In this document: positions 6,154 to 16,218 of the stretch, in pieces | How the letters are laid out: each line of letters starts with the position of its first letter | Position numbering within the stretch: position 1 is the first letter of the stretch | Virus record (IMG/VR): IMGVR_UViG_3300024262_000282 | Span: 1 to 22,100 of that record | From: a virus | Length of the DNA stretch: 22,100 nt | Strand: one strand, 5' to 3' | Program-made: the position numbers and the translations under genes | The notes under the pieces: generated by a model | What the model was told of the DNA's origin: nothing | The model's input: only the letters and a program-made list of their open reading frames with translations | The model's database searches: none

Positions 6154-6172
6154 TATAATTAAAGGCTGAGAA

Positions 6173-6766
6173 ATGACAACTAAAGTTCAAATAATCAGCA
6201 ACGCCCTTGCTATATTGGGACATGCTCCCATCGTGACATTAGATGATGGAGACGATTTAACAGTCTCAGCAGAACAAGCTTTTGATATGCTTTTGCCATC
6301 GGTTTTATGTCAAAGCAACTGGCGATTTGCGGTACAGATTCAACAACTATCTTTAACAGTAGAAACATTGCCTTCAAACATTGGATGGAAGTATGTTTAT
6401 TTACTACCAGCCGACTTTCTAAAAACAATAAGAGTTATTCCTCAGTCATATGACTGGGAGATATTCGAGAACAAAAAAATATATGCGAACATATCTAGTG
6501 AGTTTTATATGGAATATGTTTTTCAACCAACGCCAGATTTATTGCCTCCATATTTTGTAAACTATTTTGTATTTGAGATAGCTGCTTACTTAGCTTTAAG
6601 CAACGCACAAAAACCTGAGTATTACAACGTTCTTGAATCAAAAAGAACATTACTCCAAGGAATGGCTGCCGCTGCTGATTCTCAAAACAGACCTCAATCT
6701 AGTCAAGTCGATTTCCCTGTTCTCAGTAATAGAAGTGTAGCTGGCTCAATAAGTAATTTTAGCTAA
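6173..6766 (+). CDS. tail tubular protein A (gp11-like adaptor)
   Basis: A 197-aa protein of the T7 gp11/tail tubular A type, the ring that joins the portal to the nozzle. The N-terminus (KVQIISNALAILGHAPIVTLDDGDDLTVSAEQAFD) is diagnostic: helical 'I.nrAL..lG...I..l...s..A......y', followed by a conserved SNWRFA motif (about 48-53) and LPADFLKTIRV (78-88). Length is typical (190-200 aa). AAAGG at about 6161-6165 lies 7 bp before the ATG, directly downstream of the 6130-6153 hairpin. Its stop is 10 bp before the next gene. The assignment is supported by motif and by its place before the gp12-like gene. Confidence 0.9.
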   Translation: MTTKVQIISNALAILGHAPIVTLDDGDDLTVSAEQAFDMLLPSVLCQSNWRFAVQIQQLSLTVETLPSNIGWKYVYLLPADFLKTIRVIPQSYDWEIFENKKIYANISSEFYMEYVFQPTPDLLPPYFVNYFVFEIAAYLALSNAQKPEYYNVLESKRTLLQGMAAAADSQNRPQSSQVDFPVLSNRSVAGSISNFS

Positions 6767-6776
6767 AGGAATAATA

Positions 6777-9308
6777 ATGGCACTATCACTATGGGCGCAA
6801 GGAGTATTTAGCAAAGGCGAAATATCACCATTAATGTATGCAAGGACTGATGTTCAAGCCTATTTTAACGGATTGAAACTAGCAAAAAATATAATTACCT
6901 TCCCTCAAGGAGCGGCAGGAAAAAGATTTGGAACTGAGTACTGGAATACAATTACTGGTATTACCGATGCTAATCAATCTTACTTCCAAACATTTCAGTA
7001 TTTAAATGAATGCGTCTATATTTTAGTTTTTGTTCCATTATCAATTCAGATTTATTTAGAGGGAGTTCTTGTTGCAACTGTTGTTACTATATATACAGCT
7101 AATCAGATTCAGCAAATGGACCATACAGTGCTTCAAGATACATTTATAACATCTACATTTTCTGTAACCAATGGCCCAAGAGAGCTAAAGCGAGCTGATC
7201 ATGTTAATAATCCTATATTAGGGTTTAGTTCTATAGATAAAACCCTAACTTTAACCGGCCCAGACATCACTCCTGGTGGGTTATATCCTTGTAGGTTTAC
7301 AGGAACATTGCCAACAACATCACCTCAAGTAGCGTCTGGCCAAACCTATTTCTCAAGGTTTATTACAACCACGACAATAAAGTTATATAAGACATCAACT
7401 GATGCTAAAAATGATATTAATCCGTTTGATATTTCAGCGTTCGGTGGTGGTAATTATATAAAAAGAAACTCATGGTCTATCGCTGATATTGTCGCCCAAA
7501 ATAAGCCATCTTACGATTTTGGAGAGGTGGATTACTCAGGCATTACATTTACTCTTTCAGCTATTATTGTTGGCCCAGCAAATTTGCATTCATTATCGGG
7601 CGGTGTAGGAACTAATTACTTTAAAGTTGCAGATGTTGGAGGTGTTTTTAAGCAAGGCCCAGGACTAGCAAGGATAACGGCATTTGTTAATGCTCAAAAT
7701 GTTACTGTTGAAATTGTAAAATCATTTGACGTTAAATCTAGAGTAGGAAGTTTTTGCTTTGTTGGTGAACCTGCTTGGAGCGCTACAAGAGGATATCCTC
7801 AAAAAACGTCAAGTTATCAAAATAGATTGATATTTGCCAATACAGATTTAATTCCAAACGGAATTTGGTTATCAGCGATTAATGATTTTTATGATTTCGA
7901 TGATATAGATACTGATGATGATGATGCAATATCTTACTATCCAACCAGTGGTAATTTAAGCTTAGTTAATCATATAACCCCTTATAGAAGCTTAACCGTA
8001 CATACTAATAATGGCATATATTCCACACCGTTAAATTTAGATGCAGCTATCACACCGACTAATTTCTCATTGACAATGCAAGATTCAACTCCCGCTGGAG
8101 TTGTTACACCAGTGTCAATTGATAATCAGATAGTGGTTGTGTCAGGTAATGACGTTTACTCAATGATGTGGGACGGATTGAATAATTCATACACATCAAA
8201 AATAGTCTCAATTATAAGTGAGCAAGTTATATCGAACCCAACTTCTCAAGCTTCATTTTCTGACTTAATAAAAGCTGGAAGTAGGTATGTTTTTATTGTT
8301 AACGGAGACGGTTCTTTAGCCATATTTCAAACATTAATAGCCGAAGAGGTTCTGGGGTGGAGTAGGGCATTTGTAGAGCAGTCATACGGAGAGGCTTACT
8401 ATAGAAATGTTACGTCAAACTTTGATGGTAGAGCATGGTTTTTAGTTGAGAGAGAGCTTGGAACATTAGATGTTAGTGCTGCAGTAGCATCAATAAACAC
8501 TACTGAAACTAATACTATTACTGCAACAGCTTTTGGATTAACAGTTGGAGATGTTATACAGGTAACATTTACAACTACTGGAACATTGCCAACAACTTCA
8601 CCTCAGATTGTGGCAGACTTACACTATTGGGCTGTTGGTATTACGGCTACAGAGTTTGCGCTGTACTCAACAAAAGAAGATGCTGCGGCGGATATAAATA
8701 GAACTACTATCTCAGCAGTTGGGGCAAATTCTACTGCTCATAGTTATCCATTAGTATCTAATTTTTTAATTGAAGAGCTTGATTTTGACTCTTATGTCGA
8801 TTGCGCTGTTAAATATTCTGGTACTGCAATAGGTAATGTGTCTGGCGTGCCAAGATTTGATGGTCAAGAAACTGTTTCAAATGGAGATGGGTATGGGTTT
8901 TCTTCAGTTGGTTATGGCGGTAATGTCTATTATGATTCTCATGGAGCATCATCAACCGTATCAATAGTGCAAACTGGATATCCAATTAATGTTGCGATTC
9001 AACCACTGCCACTGTCTATCTCTATGGGCTCTAATATAGCGACGTCAAATGTTGTTGAGCCTAAACATGTTAGAAATGCGACATTTATGTTTAACAACAC
9101 AATTGGTGGAGAAATAAATGGCAAGCCTATTGCCCTTACAACATTCAGCCAAGTAGATTTTGGGGTTCCTCCTACATCAAGAAATGGTATTTATAGTTAC
9201 TCTGTAATGAAAGGATGGAATGACTTCAAAACAACCTCCTTCAACATTACACATTCAGAGCCTTTTGATATCAAATTAATTGGCATCTTTTATAAAGTGG
9301 AGGTTTAA
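6777..9308 (+). CDS. tail tubular protein B / nozzle (gp12-like)
   Basis: An 843-aa protein. The N-terminus (ALSLWAQGVFSKGEISPLMYARTDVQAYFNGLKLAKNIITFPQGAAGKRFGTEYW) is the signature of the podoviral nozzle family: a Gly-Glu-x-Ser-Pro-x-x-x-x-R-x-D core, then a 'p.Gga.kRpGt.yv' motif. Six copies form the distal tail tube below gp11. Central segments (WSATRGYPQKTSSYQNRLIFANT and DFYDFDDIDTDDDDAISYY) are also typical, the latter a short Asp-rich loop. Two inserted beta modules of about 55-65 residues, at roughly 165-225 and 590-660, share GTLPTTSPQ and 'yskt.dA..DIn'. Its C-terminal codons contain the GTGGAGG ribosome binding site of the next gene. Confidence 0.9.
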   Translation: MALSLWAQGVFSKGEISPLMYARTDVQAYFNGLKLAKNIITFPQGAAGKRFGTEYWNTITGITDANQSYFQTFQYLNECVYILVFVPLSIQIYLEGVLVATVVTIYTANQIQQMDHTVLQDTFITSTFSVTNGPRELKRADHVNNPILGFSSIDKTLTLTGPDITPGGLYPCRFTGTLPTTSPQVASGQTYFSRFITTTTIKLYKTSTDAKNDINPFDISAFGGGNYIKRNSWSIADIVAQNKPSYDFGEVDYSGITFTLSAIIVGPANLHSLSGGVGTNYFKVADVGGVFKQGPGLARITAFVNAQNVTVEIVKSFDVKSRVGSFCFVGEPAWSATRGYPQKTSSYQNRLIFANTDLIPNGIWLSAINDFYDFDDIDTDDDDAISYYPTSGNLSLVNHITPYRSLTVHTNNGIYSTPLNLDAAITPTNFSLTMQDSTPAGVVTPVSIDNQIVVVSGNDVYSMMWDGLNNSYTSKIVSIISEQVISNPTSQASFSDLIKAGSRYVFIVNGDGSLAIFQTLIAEEVLGWSRAFVEQSYGEAYYRNVTSNFDGRAWFLVERELGTLDVSAAVASINTTETNTITATAFGLTVGDVIQVTFTTTGTLPTTSPQIVADLHYWAVGITATEFALYSTKEDAAADINRTTISAVGANSTAHSYPLVSNFLIEELDFDSYVDCAVKYSGTAIGNVSGVPRFDGQETVSNGDGYGFSSVGYGGNVYYDSHGASSTVSIVQTGYPINVAIQPLPLSISMGSNIATSNVVEPKHVRNATFMFNNTIGGEINGKPIALTTFSQVDFGVPPTSRNGIYSYSVMKGWNDFKTTSFNITHSEPFDIKLIGIFYKVEV
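7302..7327 (+). repeat. intragenic repeat copy 1 in nozzle gene
   Basis: This 26-base block encodes GTLPTTSPQ (residues 176-184) and differs at one base from the block at 8580-8605. It marks the conserved core of a duplicated beta module; flanking DNA is diverged although the protein pattern continues for about 50 residues. Confidence 0.8.
8580..8605 (+). repeat. intragenic repeat copy 2 in nozzle gene
   Basis: Second copy of the 26-base block, 1278 bases after the first and in the same reading frame (residues 602-610). 'T.GTLP...P....YY......T.F.L..t...A' modules of this kind recur in phage tail and fibre proteins, so this is module duplication inside a structural gene and not a mobile repeat. 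Confidence 0.8.
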
Positions 9309-9313
9309 TTAAT

Positions 9314-9832
9314 ATGAGTGCATCTTTAGGCGTAATGATGTTAGGACTTCAAGCTGCTGGAACAGCACTTGATTATTTTGGCGTTCAACAACAAAAAGAA
9401 TTAGGAAGATTAGGGGAAAGAGTTAATCAATCTCAAATTGATTTAAATATAGAAGCTGCAAGAACTTCTGCTGCCGAAGCTTCATTGATAGAGATGAGAA
9501 ACTTAAGGTCTAATCTTAGTAGCCAGTTTGCGGCTCAAATAGCCAGGGGAACAAATCCTGGTATAGGAAGCGCGATGTTTGTTTCTCAAAAATCCGAACA
9601 AATTGCGTCGGAAGATGAAAGGGCAAGGCAACTTAATCTTGATTCACAAGTTACAAGCCTTCATGCTTCAGGGTTTTTGTCTAGCTTACATCAAACTCAA
9701 ACTGAGATTAAAGCTTCATCGGATTTTGTAAATAGGGTTTTTCAGCAGATACCATCTCAAGCCGGATTGTCAGGTTTAAGTGGGGCCGGCGGTGGCGGTG
9801 GTGGATTTGGATTAGCAGCGGCGGGAGTTTGA
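9314..9832 (+). CDS. internal virion protein (gp14-like)
   Basis: A 172-aa protein, the first of three ejection proteins. It has an N-terminal hydrophobic/Ala-Gly segment (SLGVMMLGLQAAGTALDYFG, 3-22), then a long Gln/Glu/Ala-rich helix, a short Gly-Pro turn ('RGTNPGIGSAM'), another helix, and a Gly-run tail (GAGGGGGGFG). This layout matches small internal core proteins of podoviruses; in T7, gp14 is ejected first and forms the outer-membrane pore. Ribosome binding site GTGGAGG at 9297-9303 lies in the end of the nozzle gene. The call rests on composition, helical layout and order (gp12-like, this gene, then two large internal proteins). Direct sequence identity to T7 gp14 is not claimed. Confidence 0.8.
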   Translation: MSASLGVMMLGLQAAGTALDYFGVQQQKELGRLGERVNQSQIDLNIEAARTSAAEASLIEMRNLRSNLSSQFAAQIARGTNPGIGSAMFVSQKSEQIASEDERARQLNLDSQVTSLHASGFLSSLHQTQTEIKASSDFVNRVFQQIPSQAGLSGLSGAGGGGGGFGLAAAGV

Positions 9833-9833
9833 T

Positions 9834-12239
9834 ATGGCACGTGATGAAATACAACCAATTAGCAGAACTACTCAAATTAAAGGCGACGTCCCATTTCAAG
9901 ACTTTCAAAGAGTATTGAGTGATATAGGTACTTCTTCAAATGTGCTTGGTCAAATGGGCGCTGATATTGCGCAAAAAAGCTCTAATTTGTTTTCTGAGAA
10001 TGCTGGTTATGAATCAGGTAAAAACCCACATGGAGATTTACTGCCATCTTTAACTAAAAGTGATGAGCATTTTGCATTAGCGTATAAAACTCAATCTCAA
10101 GCTACATTAGGAAACCTATTAAGCTCAATGACTTCTGATAGCCAGCTTGAATTAGCAAAAGCTGGCAAGCTCACTCCTGAATTAATCCAATCTTATCAAG
10201 ATAATATGCAAAAAGGGGCTGATGAAATATTAGAGTCCGCACCAGGTGAGGTTAAAAATACGTTAGAGAATAATTTTGCGTCTAGCTTGATTAGAACTAC
10301 TGGTGAATTAAAGCAAAAGTTATTTACTCAGCAAAAATCAGATACGTATAAATCTCAAGCATCATGGAACAATAGCGAATCTAAAGAAATATATGAGGCT
10401 TCAAAAGCAAGCGCCTCCATTGGTGGTGATTTAAATGAGGCACTATCAAGGCTTGAAAATGTTAAAAGTTCAAATAAAACTCAGGTTGAAACAGGAATTT
10501 TCACCAAAGAGCAAGAGCCAATTCTTAATCAGCAAAGTAAATTATCAATGTTATATGGAAAATATGATGGGCTGGCATTAAAAGCTGAATCAGATGGTAA
10601 TCTTGATGAATTTATGTTTAATCTTGGAAGCAAAAAACCAGTTGACCTTAATTTTAAAGAGTGGGACCAAGTTTTAAGTAGTGTATCAAGTTTTGTATCA
10701 AGAAGAGAGTCTGCAAAAAGCAGGAATCAAGCATCATTAATAGCGAAGTTTAATGAGGCTGACTCAAGATTTTCCGTAACACCATCAATGATGGCTGAAT
10801 TAAAAGATAAGCTTAACGACAGTCAGTATAATCATTTAATGTTCCAACATAACATTAAGCTTAATAAGCTTAATTCAAACTTAGATAAAATAAAGACAGG
10901 TGTATCGGTATGGACGGATAGCAAAGGATTTAATCAACTTTCAAATAATATTAAAGATAAATCTTTTAATACAATTGTTGATCAATCAAGTAAAGATAGG
11001 CCTGAGTTACCCTTATCGGAAATTGAACAAGCTGTAATAATGTCTGCGGCTGGCCCAGTTCCAAAATACACCTCTAAAATATCAAGCGACTTAGCAAGTG
11101 GTAATGCTGATAAAATGATGTCTGCCTCACTGGCAGTTGAAAATATTCATAGATACCATGCAAACAATCTTCCTTTATCTCAAGACTCTCAGAACGCTTT
11201 ATCAAACTTTAATTCTAGAGCAAGTCAGCATGGCGATATAATAAAAGCAGCAGAGGAAGCTCACCAATTAGTTTATAGCCCTACTATAGAGCAAAAAGAT
11301 GCAGGGCATTCAGCGGTAGTTAAGTTTAAAAAAGAGCATTTAAGATCAAGTAATCAATCAATAAGATTTGCTATGGACATATTGGGGGTGTCTCCTTCTG
11401 AAATGCTAAATCCAGAAGCAATAACCAATGCTGTTGTAAATGGCTTTAATAGCAATCTTATACTGCAAGGTGGGGATGTCGAGGCTGCAAAAGACGCGAC
11501 TAAAAAATCATTCAAAAGAACTTATGGTGTCTCTAATGTTAATGGTAATAATCAATTAATGTATATGCCTATTGAAAAAGTTCTTAATATTGGCAAAGAC
11601 TCTGCATCTACCATTAATAGCGATTTGGCTAGTCAATTAAACGAGCAGTTTAAAGAGTTGAAAAGTCTTTTTGATGAAAAAGACAGCAAGGTAAGCCAGT
11701 ATTATCGAATAACAAAAATGCCTAATATTGACGAGGCATTAAAAGCAAGTTTAAGATATAACTCGCCAATTAATAAAGATGCAAGTTCAGAAGCAGAATT
11801 TTTCAGTTCTATAAAAAATGATTCTAAAATATTACATGACTTTACTAAAAATCCTATAATTGAAGTTGAGCAAGTTAATAGGAATAATGATGTGCATAAG
11901 TTTAATATTGCCATTCAAGCAAGCCCATTAATGACTATAAGTAATGTTGGTCAAAATCAATTTCTTGGAAATTATGATGTAAAGCTAGTTTCTGAAAATG
12001 GTAGGGCTATGCCTTTAACTGGCGCAAGCTCATCTACAGTGAATGGAATTCATTTTAGACCTAATGCAACTAAAATACTTGAGCACTATTATGCTTTAAA
12101 TCCAAGTCCATCGTCTCAGAAAGAGTCAATTTTTGATCGTGTTGAAAAATTTAAAAAAGGTGAAGAAGGAAGTTCTAATTTAAAATCTAAAGCGATTGCT
12201 TCAATTGGTCAATTAATTGGCGGTGATATAAATGAATGA
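9834..12239 (+). CDS. internal virion protein (gp15-like)
   Basis: An 801-aa protein, hydrophilic and mostly helical, rich in Ser, Lys, Asn and Gln, without signal peptide or membrane segment. It lies between the gp14-like and gp16-like genes, as T7 gp15 does; gp15 forms the periplasmic tube of the DNA ejectosome together with gp16. The N-terminus (ARDEIQPISRTTQ...FQDFQRVLSDIG) and the long helical repeat-like middle part suit this role. A small beta-rich segment near 690-760 ends the protein. Start is 1 bp after the previous stop with GGGAG at 9824-9828. It overlaps the next gene by 8 bp. No catalytic motif recognised. The name comes mainly from order, length and composition. Confidence 0.78.
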   Translation: MARDEIQPISRTTQIKGDVPFQDFQRVLSDIGTSSNVLGQMGADIAQKSSNLFSENAGYESGKNPHGDLLPSLTKSDEHFALAYKTQSQATLGNLLSSMTSDSQLELAKAGKLTPELIQSYQDNMQKGADEILESAPGEVKNTLENNFASSLIRTTGELKQKLFTQQKSDTYKSQASWNNSESKEIYEASKASASIGGDLNEALSRLENVKSSNKTQVETGIFTKEQEPILNQQSKLSMLYGKYDGLALKAESDGNLDEFMFNLGSKKPVDLNFKEWDQVLSSVSSFVSRRESAKSRNQASLIAKFNEADSRFSVTPSMMAELKDKLNDSQYNHLMFQHNIKLNKLNSNLDKIKTGVSVWTDSKGFNQLSNNIKDKSFNTIVDQSSKDRPELPLSEIEQAVIMSAAGPVPKYTSKISSDLASGNADKMMSASLAVENIHRYHANNLPLSQDSQNALSNFNSRASQHGDIIKAAEEAHQLVYSPTIEQKDAGHSAVVKFKKEHLRSSNQSIRFAMDILGVSPSEMLNPEAITNAVVNGFNSNLILQGGDVEAAKDATKKSFKRTYGVSNVNGNNQLMYMPIEKVLNIGKDSASTINSDLASQLNEQFKELKSLFDEKDSKVSQYYRITKMPNIDEALKASLRYNSPINKDASSEAEFFSSIKNDSKILHDFTKNPIIEVEQVNRNNDVHKFNIAIQASPLMTISNVGQNQFLGNYDVKLVSENGRAMPLTGASSSTVNGIHFRPNATKILEHYYALNPSPSSQKESIFDRVEKFKKGEEGSSNLKSKAIASIGQLIGGDINE

Positions 12240-15200
12240 AATAGATACAGATGAATTAAAAGACTCTAATTCATCTCAGCAAGAGATATCAAAATTCCAA
12301 AAAGATTTCTATAAATCAGAAATAAATCCTATATCTGATATTGGGATTCCTTTAGAAATATCTGATAGATTAAATAAAATTCAAGTAAGTACTAATGCAA
12401 AACCAGTAATTTTTAAAGAGCCAATTGATCAACCAGGTTTTCTTTCCACTTTAGCTCATAGCTTTACGGAAGAGAATGAAATTGCAGCTCTGTATAATTT
12501 AGCAGGAAATGAGATTTTCTCTAAAAGCCCTTATGACGACCAAACACCGGAAGGGTGGACCTCTACAGATAATCTTAATTTTTACAAAAATTCAGATGAA
12601 AAATACTGGGGCAGATTATTAGAGTCTAAAAGCCCAAAACAGCAAGAGTTGGAATTTAACTATATTCAAGCTCAACAAACTGAGAATGAATATTATAGTC
12701 AAGGCTCTGGTATTGCCAATCTTATTGGTGGGATTGCTGGCGCTATAGCCGGGCCATCTTCTTTAATACCAATTGCTGCTCTTTCTAAGTACGCAAAAAC
12801 TGGCGAAAGTGTTATAAGAAATGCTCTAAAAGTAGCCCCTGGGATTTCTTTAGCATCACTTACTCATGAGGCAGCAATAGAGGCAGATAAAGCAGGCGGA
12901 AACCTTTCTGATTTAGCTTTTAATACTGCAAGAGATTCTATTGCAGGAATGACCTTGATGGGTGCTGGAGCTGGTCTTGGCGCTCATTTTAGAGGGCAAG
13001 GATTATATAACGCCAGGAAATTAGTTAACGCAGTAAATGAAGACGTAAAAATTAATTTTAACGTTAATAGCGAAGGAGAATTTATAGGATATGAAGCGTC
13101 CGCTATGGATGGTTCTAATGTAAGTTCTGCTACCGTCAACAAATACCAAGAAATGCTTGATAGTTCTCTTGCTTCTGATGGGGCATTTGCATTTGCAAGT
13201 ATAACTAAACTTACTGGTTCTTTAAGCCGGGTAGTCGAAGGTTTAACAAGCCCCTTTTTAGCTGTTAGAGATTTCACAAATAAAATTGCTGACCACTCAT
13301 TTAATACTCTTGGCATTAAGCAAGGAAAGGCAAGGAAAGTAACTGCGGATGAATTAATTTTAGATATAAAAAGTCGTTCAAAAGTTTTATCAATGGAGTT
13401 AAATGGTTTATGGCTTGAGTCAAATGGTATTAATCAATCAAATCAAGTTAGCGATAAATTTAAATCATTCCAACAAAGCATGAATAAAGAAGGTTATATA
13501 TCTAGAGATGATTTTAATTTAAAAGTTCATGGCTCAGTAATTAATGAAGCAGAAACAAATAACAAATCAATTAATTCTGCGGCAGAAATATTGAGGAAGC
13601 ATGTTGATGAAACTTACGAGATGTTTAGGAAGTCACATGGTTTAAATAAAGAAGTGTTCTCACCCAGAACAGCGCGTGCTTATTTAATGCGTAATTATGA
13701 TATAAGTGCTGTTGAACAGAATCCAACAAAATGGGTTCAAGTAATATCTGATCATTTAGCTGAGCAAGACAATAAAATTACCATCCTTAAAAGGCCTATT
13801 AAAGATGCGGAAAAAGAATTAAAAGAATTAATAATTATAAATGAATCTTCACTTACTGCTGATAAAAAATTACTGGAAAAAATAGAGGTTAAAAACAAGC
13901 AGGTAAAAGATCTTAAAAAAGAACTAGATAATGAGCTTAGAGATAATCCTGATCATAGCATCTTATTGGATAAAAGGAATATTCTTAGCTCATCAGAAGC
14001 AGATCATCTTAATTCTTTAATGAACCCTATTAACAAACTTAAAACGTCAACATCCATTATTTCTGATGAAGTTAAAAATATAAAAGAAAAAATATCTAAA
14101 TCTTCTCAAGCAATAAAAAGGCGTAATATAACCAGTGCTACTAAAGAAAAACATATAATAAATAAACAAAAATTGAAATCAGAACTAGATAGCAAAGAGC
14201 AGGCTCTTTATGATGCTAAATTAATTGAACGAAAAGAATTAGAAAAACTGCAAGACATGGCTATAAATGGAGATATTCCAGAAAATTATTTTTCAAAAGA
14301 CCCTAAAACTGGATTTATAGACTTCACAGATGTTAAAGCTGATAAACCTAAATTAAGAAAAGTTTATGAAAGCTCGCTGGATAGAGAGGAAGCCGCGGAA
14401 TCTTGGCGCTCAACTATTACAAATAACACAAGTGAGCAAGTTAACCAGGCAATTCTTTCTAAACTTGTGCCCCATATAAGTGAAAACCCATTATCAACAA
14501 GAGCTTTAATGATTCCAGATAATGTTCTTTTAGATAATAAATTTCTTTCAAGTAATTTAGATAAAAGCGTTGCTGTTTATGATTTAACCCTTGGGAAAAG
14601 AACAGTATTGAAATCTGTATTTAAAGATATTGATTTTTCAAAAGGGATTGATGGCGTTATTGAAAATCTTGTCGAAGAAAGGGATAGGCGAGAAAGAATT
14701 ATAATTCGCTCGTCAAAAAAACTTGAGGGAAGAGTTTTAGAGCTGGAAACAAAACTAAGGCATCCAGATATTAAAAAAAGAAATGACCTTGAGAAAGAAT
14801 TAAAACAAGCAAAAAAAGATATAGAAATAGATAATTCTAAATTTTTAGATTCTAAAACTACAGAATCCATACAGGCAAAAAAAGATTTAGTTAAGCTCAA
14901 AAAAGAATTTGATCGCGCTAAAAAATATGTTTCAGTGGCTTTTGATTCATTAATGGGGAGAAGTAATAACTCTATAGAGACTAGGAGATTTACTAGGTCT
15001 GTTAAAAATATGACAATCAGCACTATGTTAGGCGGAGTTCCTTTAACACAGGTAACTGATGCAGCAGCTATAACTCTTATTAATGGGGTTTGGCCAACAA
15101 TAAGAGATGCTGCAATTCCAGCATTAAAAAACATAGGATTTTTGTTAAAAACTAAACAATCAAAAGATATTAGAGAGTCAGCAGCTCATTTACATCTTGC

Positions 15201-16218
15201 GTTAGAGCATGTTAATGGTGGACACATGGATAAATTCAATAATCCAAGTTCAATTGATAATATCCCTGTTAGCGGAAGAATTGAAGATGCTTTAGAAAAA
15301 TTAGCTCATGTATCAGGTAACTTTAGTGGTACCACATATATTGATAATGGCCTGCAAATGGTTACGGCAAATGTTTCTCAAAGCGTTATTATGCAATCAA
15401 TGTTTGAATTTAAAGCAGGAATATTAAGTCAAAAGAAAATAGACAAATTGCTTAGAGGTGGTATTGACCCAAAAATATGGGCTGATAAATTTATAGAGAA
15501 CTATAAAATTGCTGGCGGAGAAAAATCTGAGCTTGGCGGCTATTCAAGCAAATGGTATGACTGGGCCGACGATGAAGTTAAAAATGTTATGGGAAGGGCA
15601 TTAAAACGCTCAGTTAGAGAAACAATTTTAAAAAAAGGTATTCTTGACAGTCCTTTTATGACTAATAATGAAGTCACTAATTTATTACTGTTATTCAAAG
15701 GATGGGGTTTTTCAGCATTCAATAGATACACAGCTCCATTATTACAGCGTGCAGACAGAGAGACAATCCTACCAATCATGTTTATGTTGGGCGCAGGAGC
15801 TTTAGTTGACCCGCTAAGAAAAATATCAAGGGGTGAGCCTGCTGATTTTCATTCTGATGGATGGGCTATAAACGCCATAGAGAACTCAGGAGTTCTAGGA
15901 TACTTAACAGACGGAGTAGAAACTGCCAATGCATTGTCTGGTGGTGTTTTTCTAAAAAAACTAAAAAATGATAGATTTGCAGGAAGAACTTTAGGCGGTT
16001 TAGCTTTCGGGCCTTCTTTTGGTTTAACTGAAAGTTATTTAAAGACATTACAAAACTTTGTTTCTGGTAAGATTAACGAAGTAGATACAAAGAGAGCTAT
16101 TAGGTCTATCCCATTAACTCAAGCTTGGTGGTTAAGGGGAATGACAAATAAATTAACGGAAGGATTAGACTTGCCAAAATCTAGTTCTCAAGCTGACTCA
16201 ATATGGGGATTTGATTAA
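12232..16218 (+). CDS. large internal virion protein (gp16-like)
   Basis: A 1328-aa protein, the size and position of T7 gp16, which makes the channel used for DNA entry through the cell envelope. Visible parts: a polar N-terminus; Gly/Ala/Ile-rich amphipathic segments at about 158-186 (GSGIANLIGGIAGAIAGPSS), 202-215 and 235-252; a very long Lys/Glu coiled-coil region (about 515-690 and 800-900); a conserved-looking MTISTMLGGVPLTQVTDAAA segment (about 927-946); and a C-terminal hydrophobic stretch (ILPIMFMLGAGALVDPL). Unlike T7 gp16, no SLT transglycosylase E-S...G-x-x-Q pattern is seen near the N-terminus. It overlaps the previous gene by 8 bp and the fibre gene by 1 bp (TAATG). Confidence 0.85.
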   Translation: MNEIDTDELKDSNSSQQEISKFQKDFYKSEINPISDIGIPLEISDRLNKIQVSTNAKPVIFKEPIDQPGFLSTLAHSFTEENEIAALYNLAGNEIFSKSPYDDQTPEGWTSTDNLNFYKNSDEKYWGRLLESKSPKQQELEFNYIQAQQTENEYYSQGSGIANLIGGIAGAIAGPSSLIPIAALSKYAKTGESVIRNALKVAPGISLASLTHEAAIEADKAGGNLSDLAFNTARDSIAGMTLMGAGAGLGAHFRGQGLYNARKLVNAVNEDVKINFNVNSEGEFIGYEASAMDGSNVSSATVNKYQEMLDSSLASDGAFAFASITKLTGSLSRVVEGLTSPFLAVRDFTNKIADHSFNTLGIKQGKARKVTADELILDIKSRSKVLSMELNGLWLESNGINQSNQVSDKFKSFQQSMNKEGYISRDDFNLKVHGSVINEAETNNKSINSAAEILRKHVDETYEMFRKSHGLNKEVFSPRTARAYLMRNYDISAVEQNPTKWVQVISDHLAEQDNKITILKRPIKDAEKELKELIIINESSLTADKKLLEKIEVKNKQVKDLKKELDNELRDNPDHSILLDKRNILSSSEADHLNSLMNPINKLKTSTSIISDEVKNIKEKISKSSQAIKRRNITSATKEKHIINKQKLKSELDSKEQALYDAKLIERKELEKLQDMAINGDIPENYFSKDPKTGFIDFTDVKADKPKLRKVYESSLDREEAAESWRSTITNNTSEQVNQAILSKLVPHISENPLSTRALMIPDNVLLDNKFLSSNLDKSVAVYDLTLGKRTVLKSVFKDIDFSKGIDGVIENLVEERDRRERIIIRSSKKLEGRVLELETKLRHPDIKKRNDLEKELKQAKKDIEIDNSKFLDSKTTESIQAKKDLVKLKKEFDRAKKYVSVAFDSLMGRSNNSIETRRFTRSVKNMTISTMLGGVPLTQVTDAAAITLINGVWPTIRDAAIPALKNIGFLLKTKQSKDIRESAAHLHLALEHVNGGHMDKFNNPSSIDNIPVSGRIEDALEKLAHVSGNFSGTTYIDNGLQMVTANVSQSVIMQSMFEFKAGILSQKKIDKLLRGGIDPKIWADKFIENYKIAGGEKSELGGYSSKWYDWADDEVKNVMGRALKRSVRETILKKGILDSPFMTNNEVTNLLLLFKGWGFSAFNRYTAPLLQRADRETILPIMFMLGAGALVDPLRKISRGEPADFHSDGWAINAIENSGVLGYLTDGVETANALSGGVFLKKLKNDRFAGRTLGGLAFGPSFGLTESYLKTLQNFVSGKINEVDTKRAIRSIPLTQAWWLRGMTNKLTEGLDLPKSSSQADSIWGFD

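Noticed and set aside
14577-15134. Minus-strand 185-aa Leu/Ser-rich open frame
   Set aside because: Antisense of the coiled-coil region of the gp16-like protein; composition explained by the sense strand.
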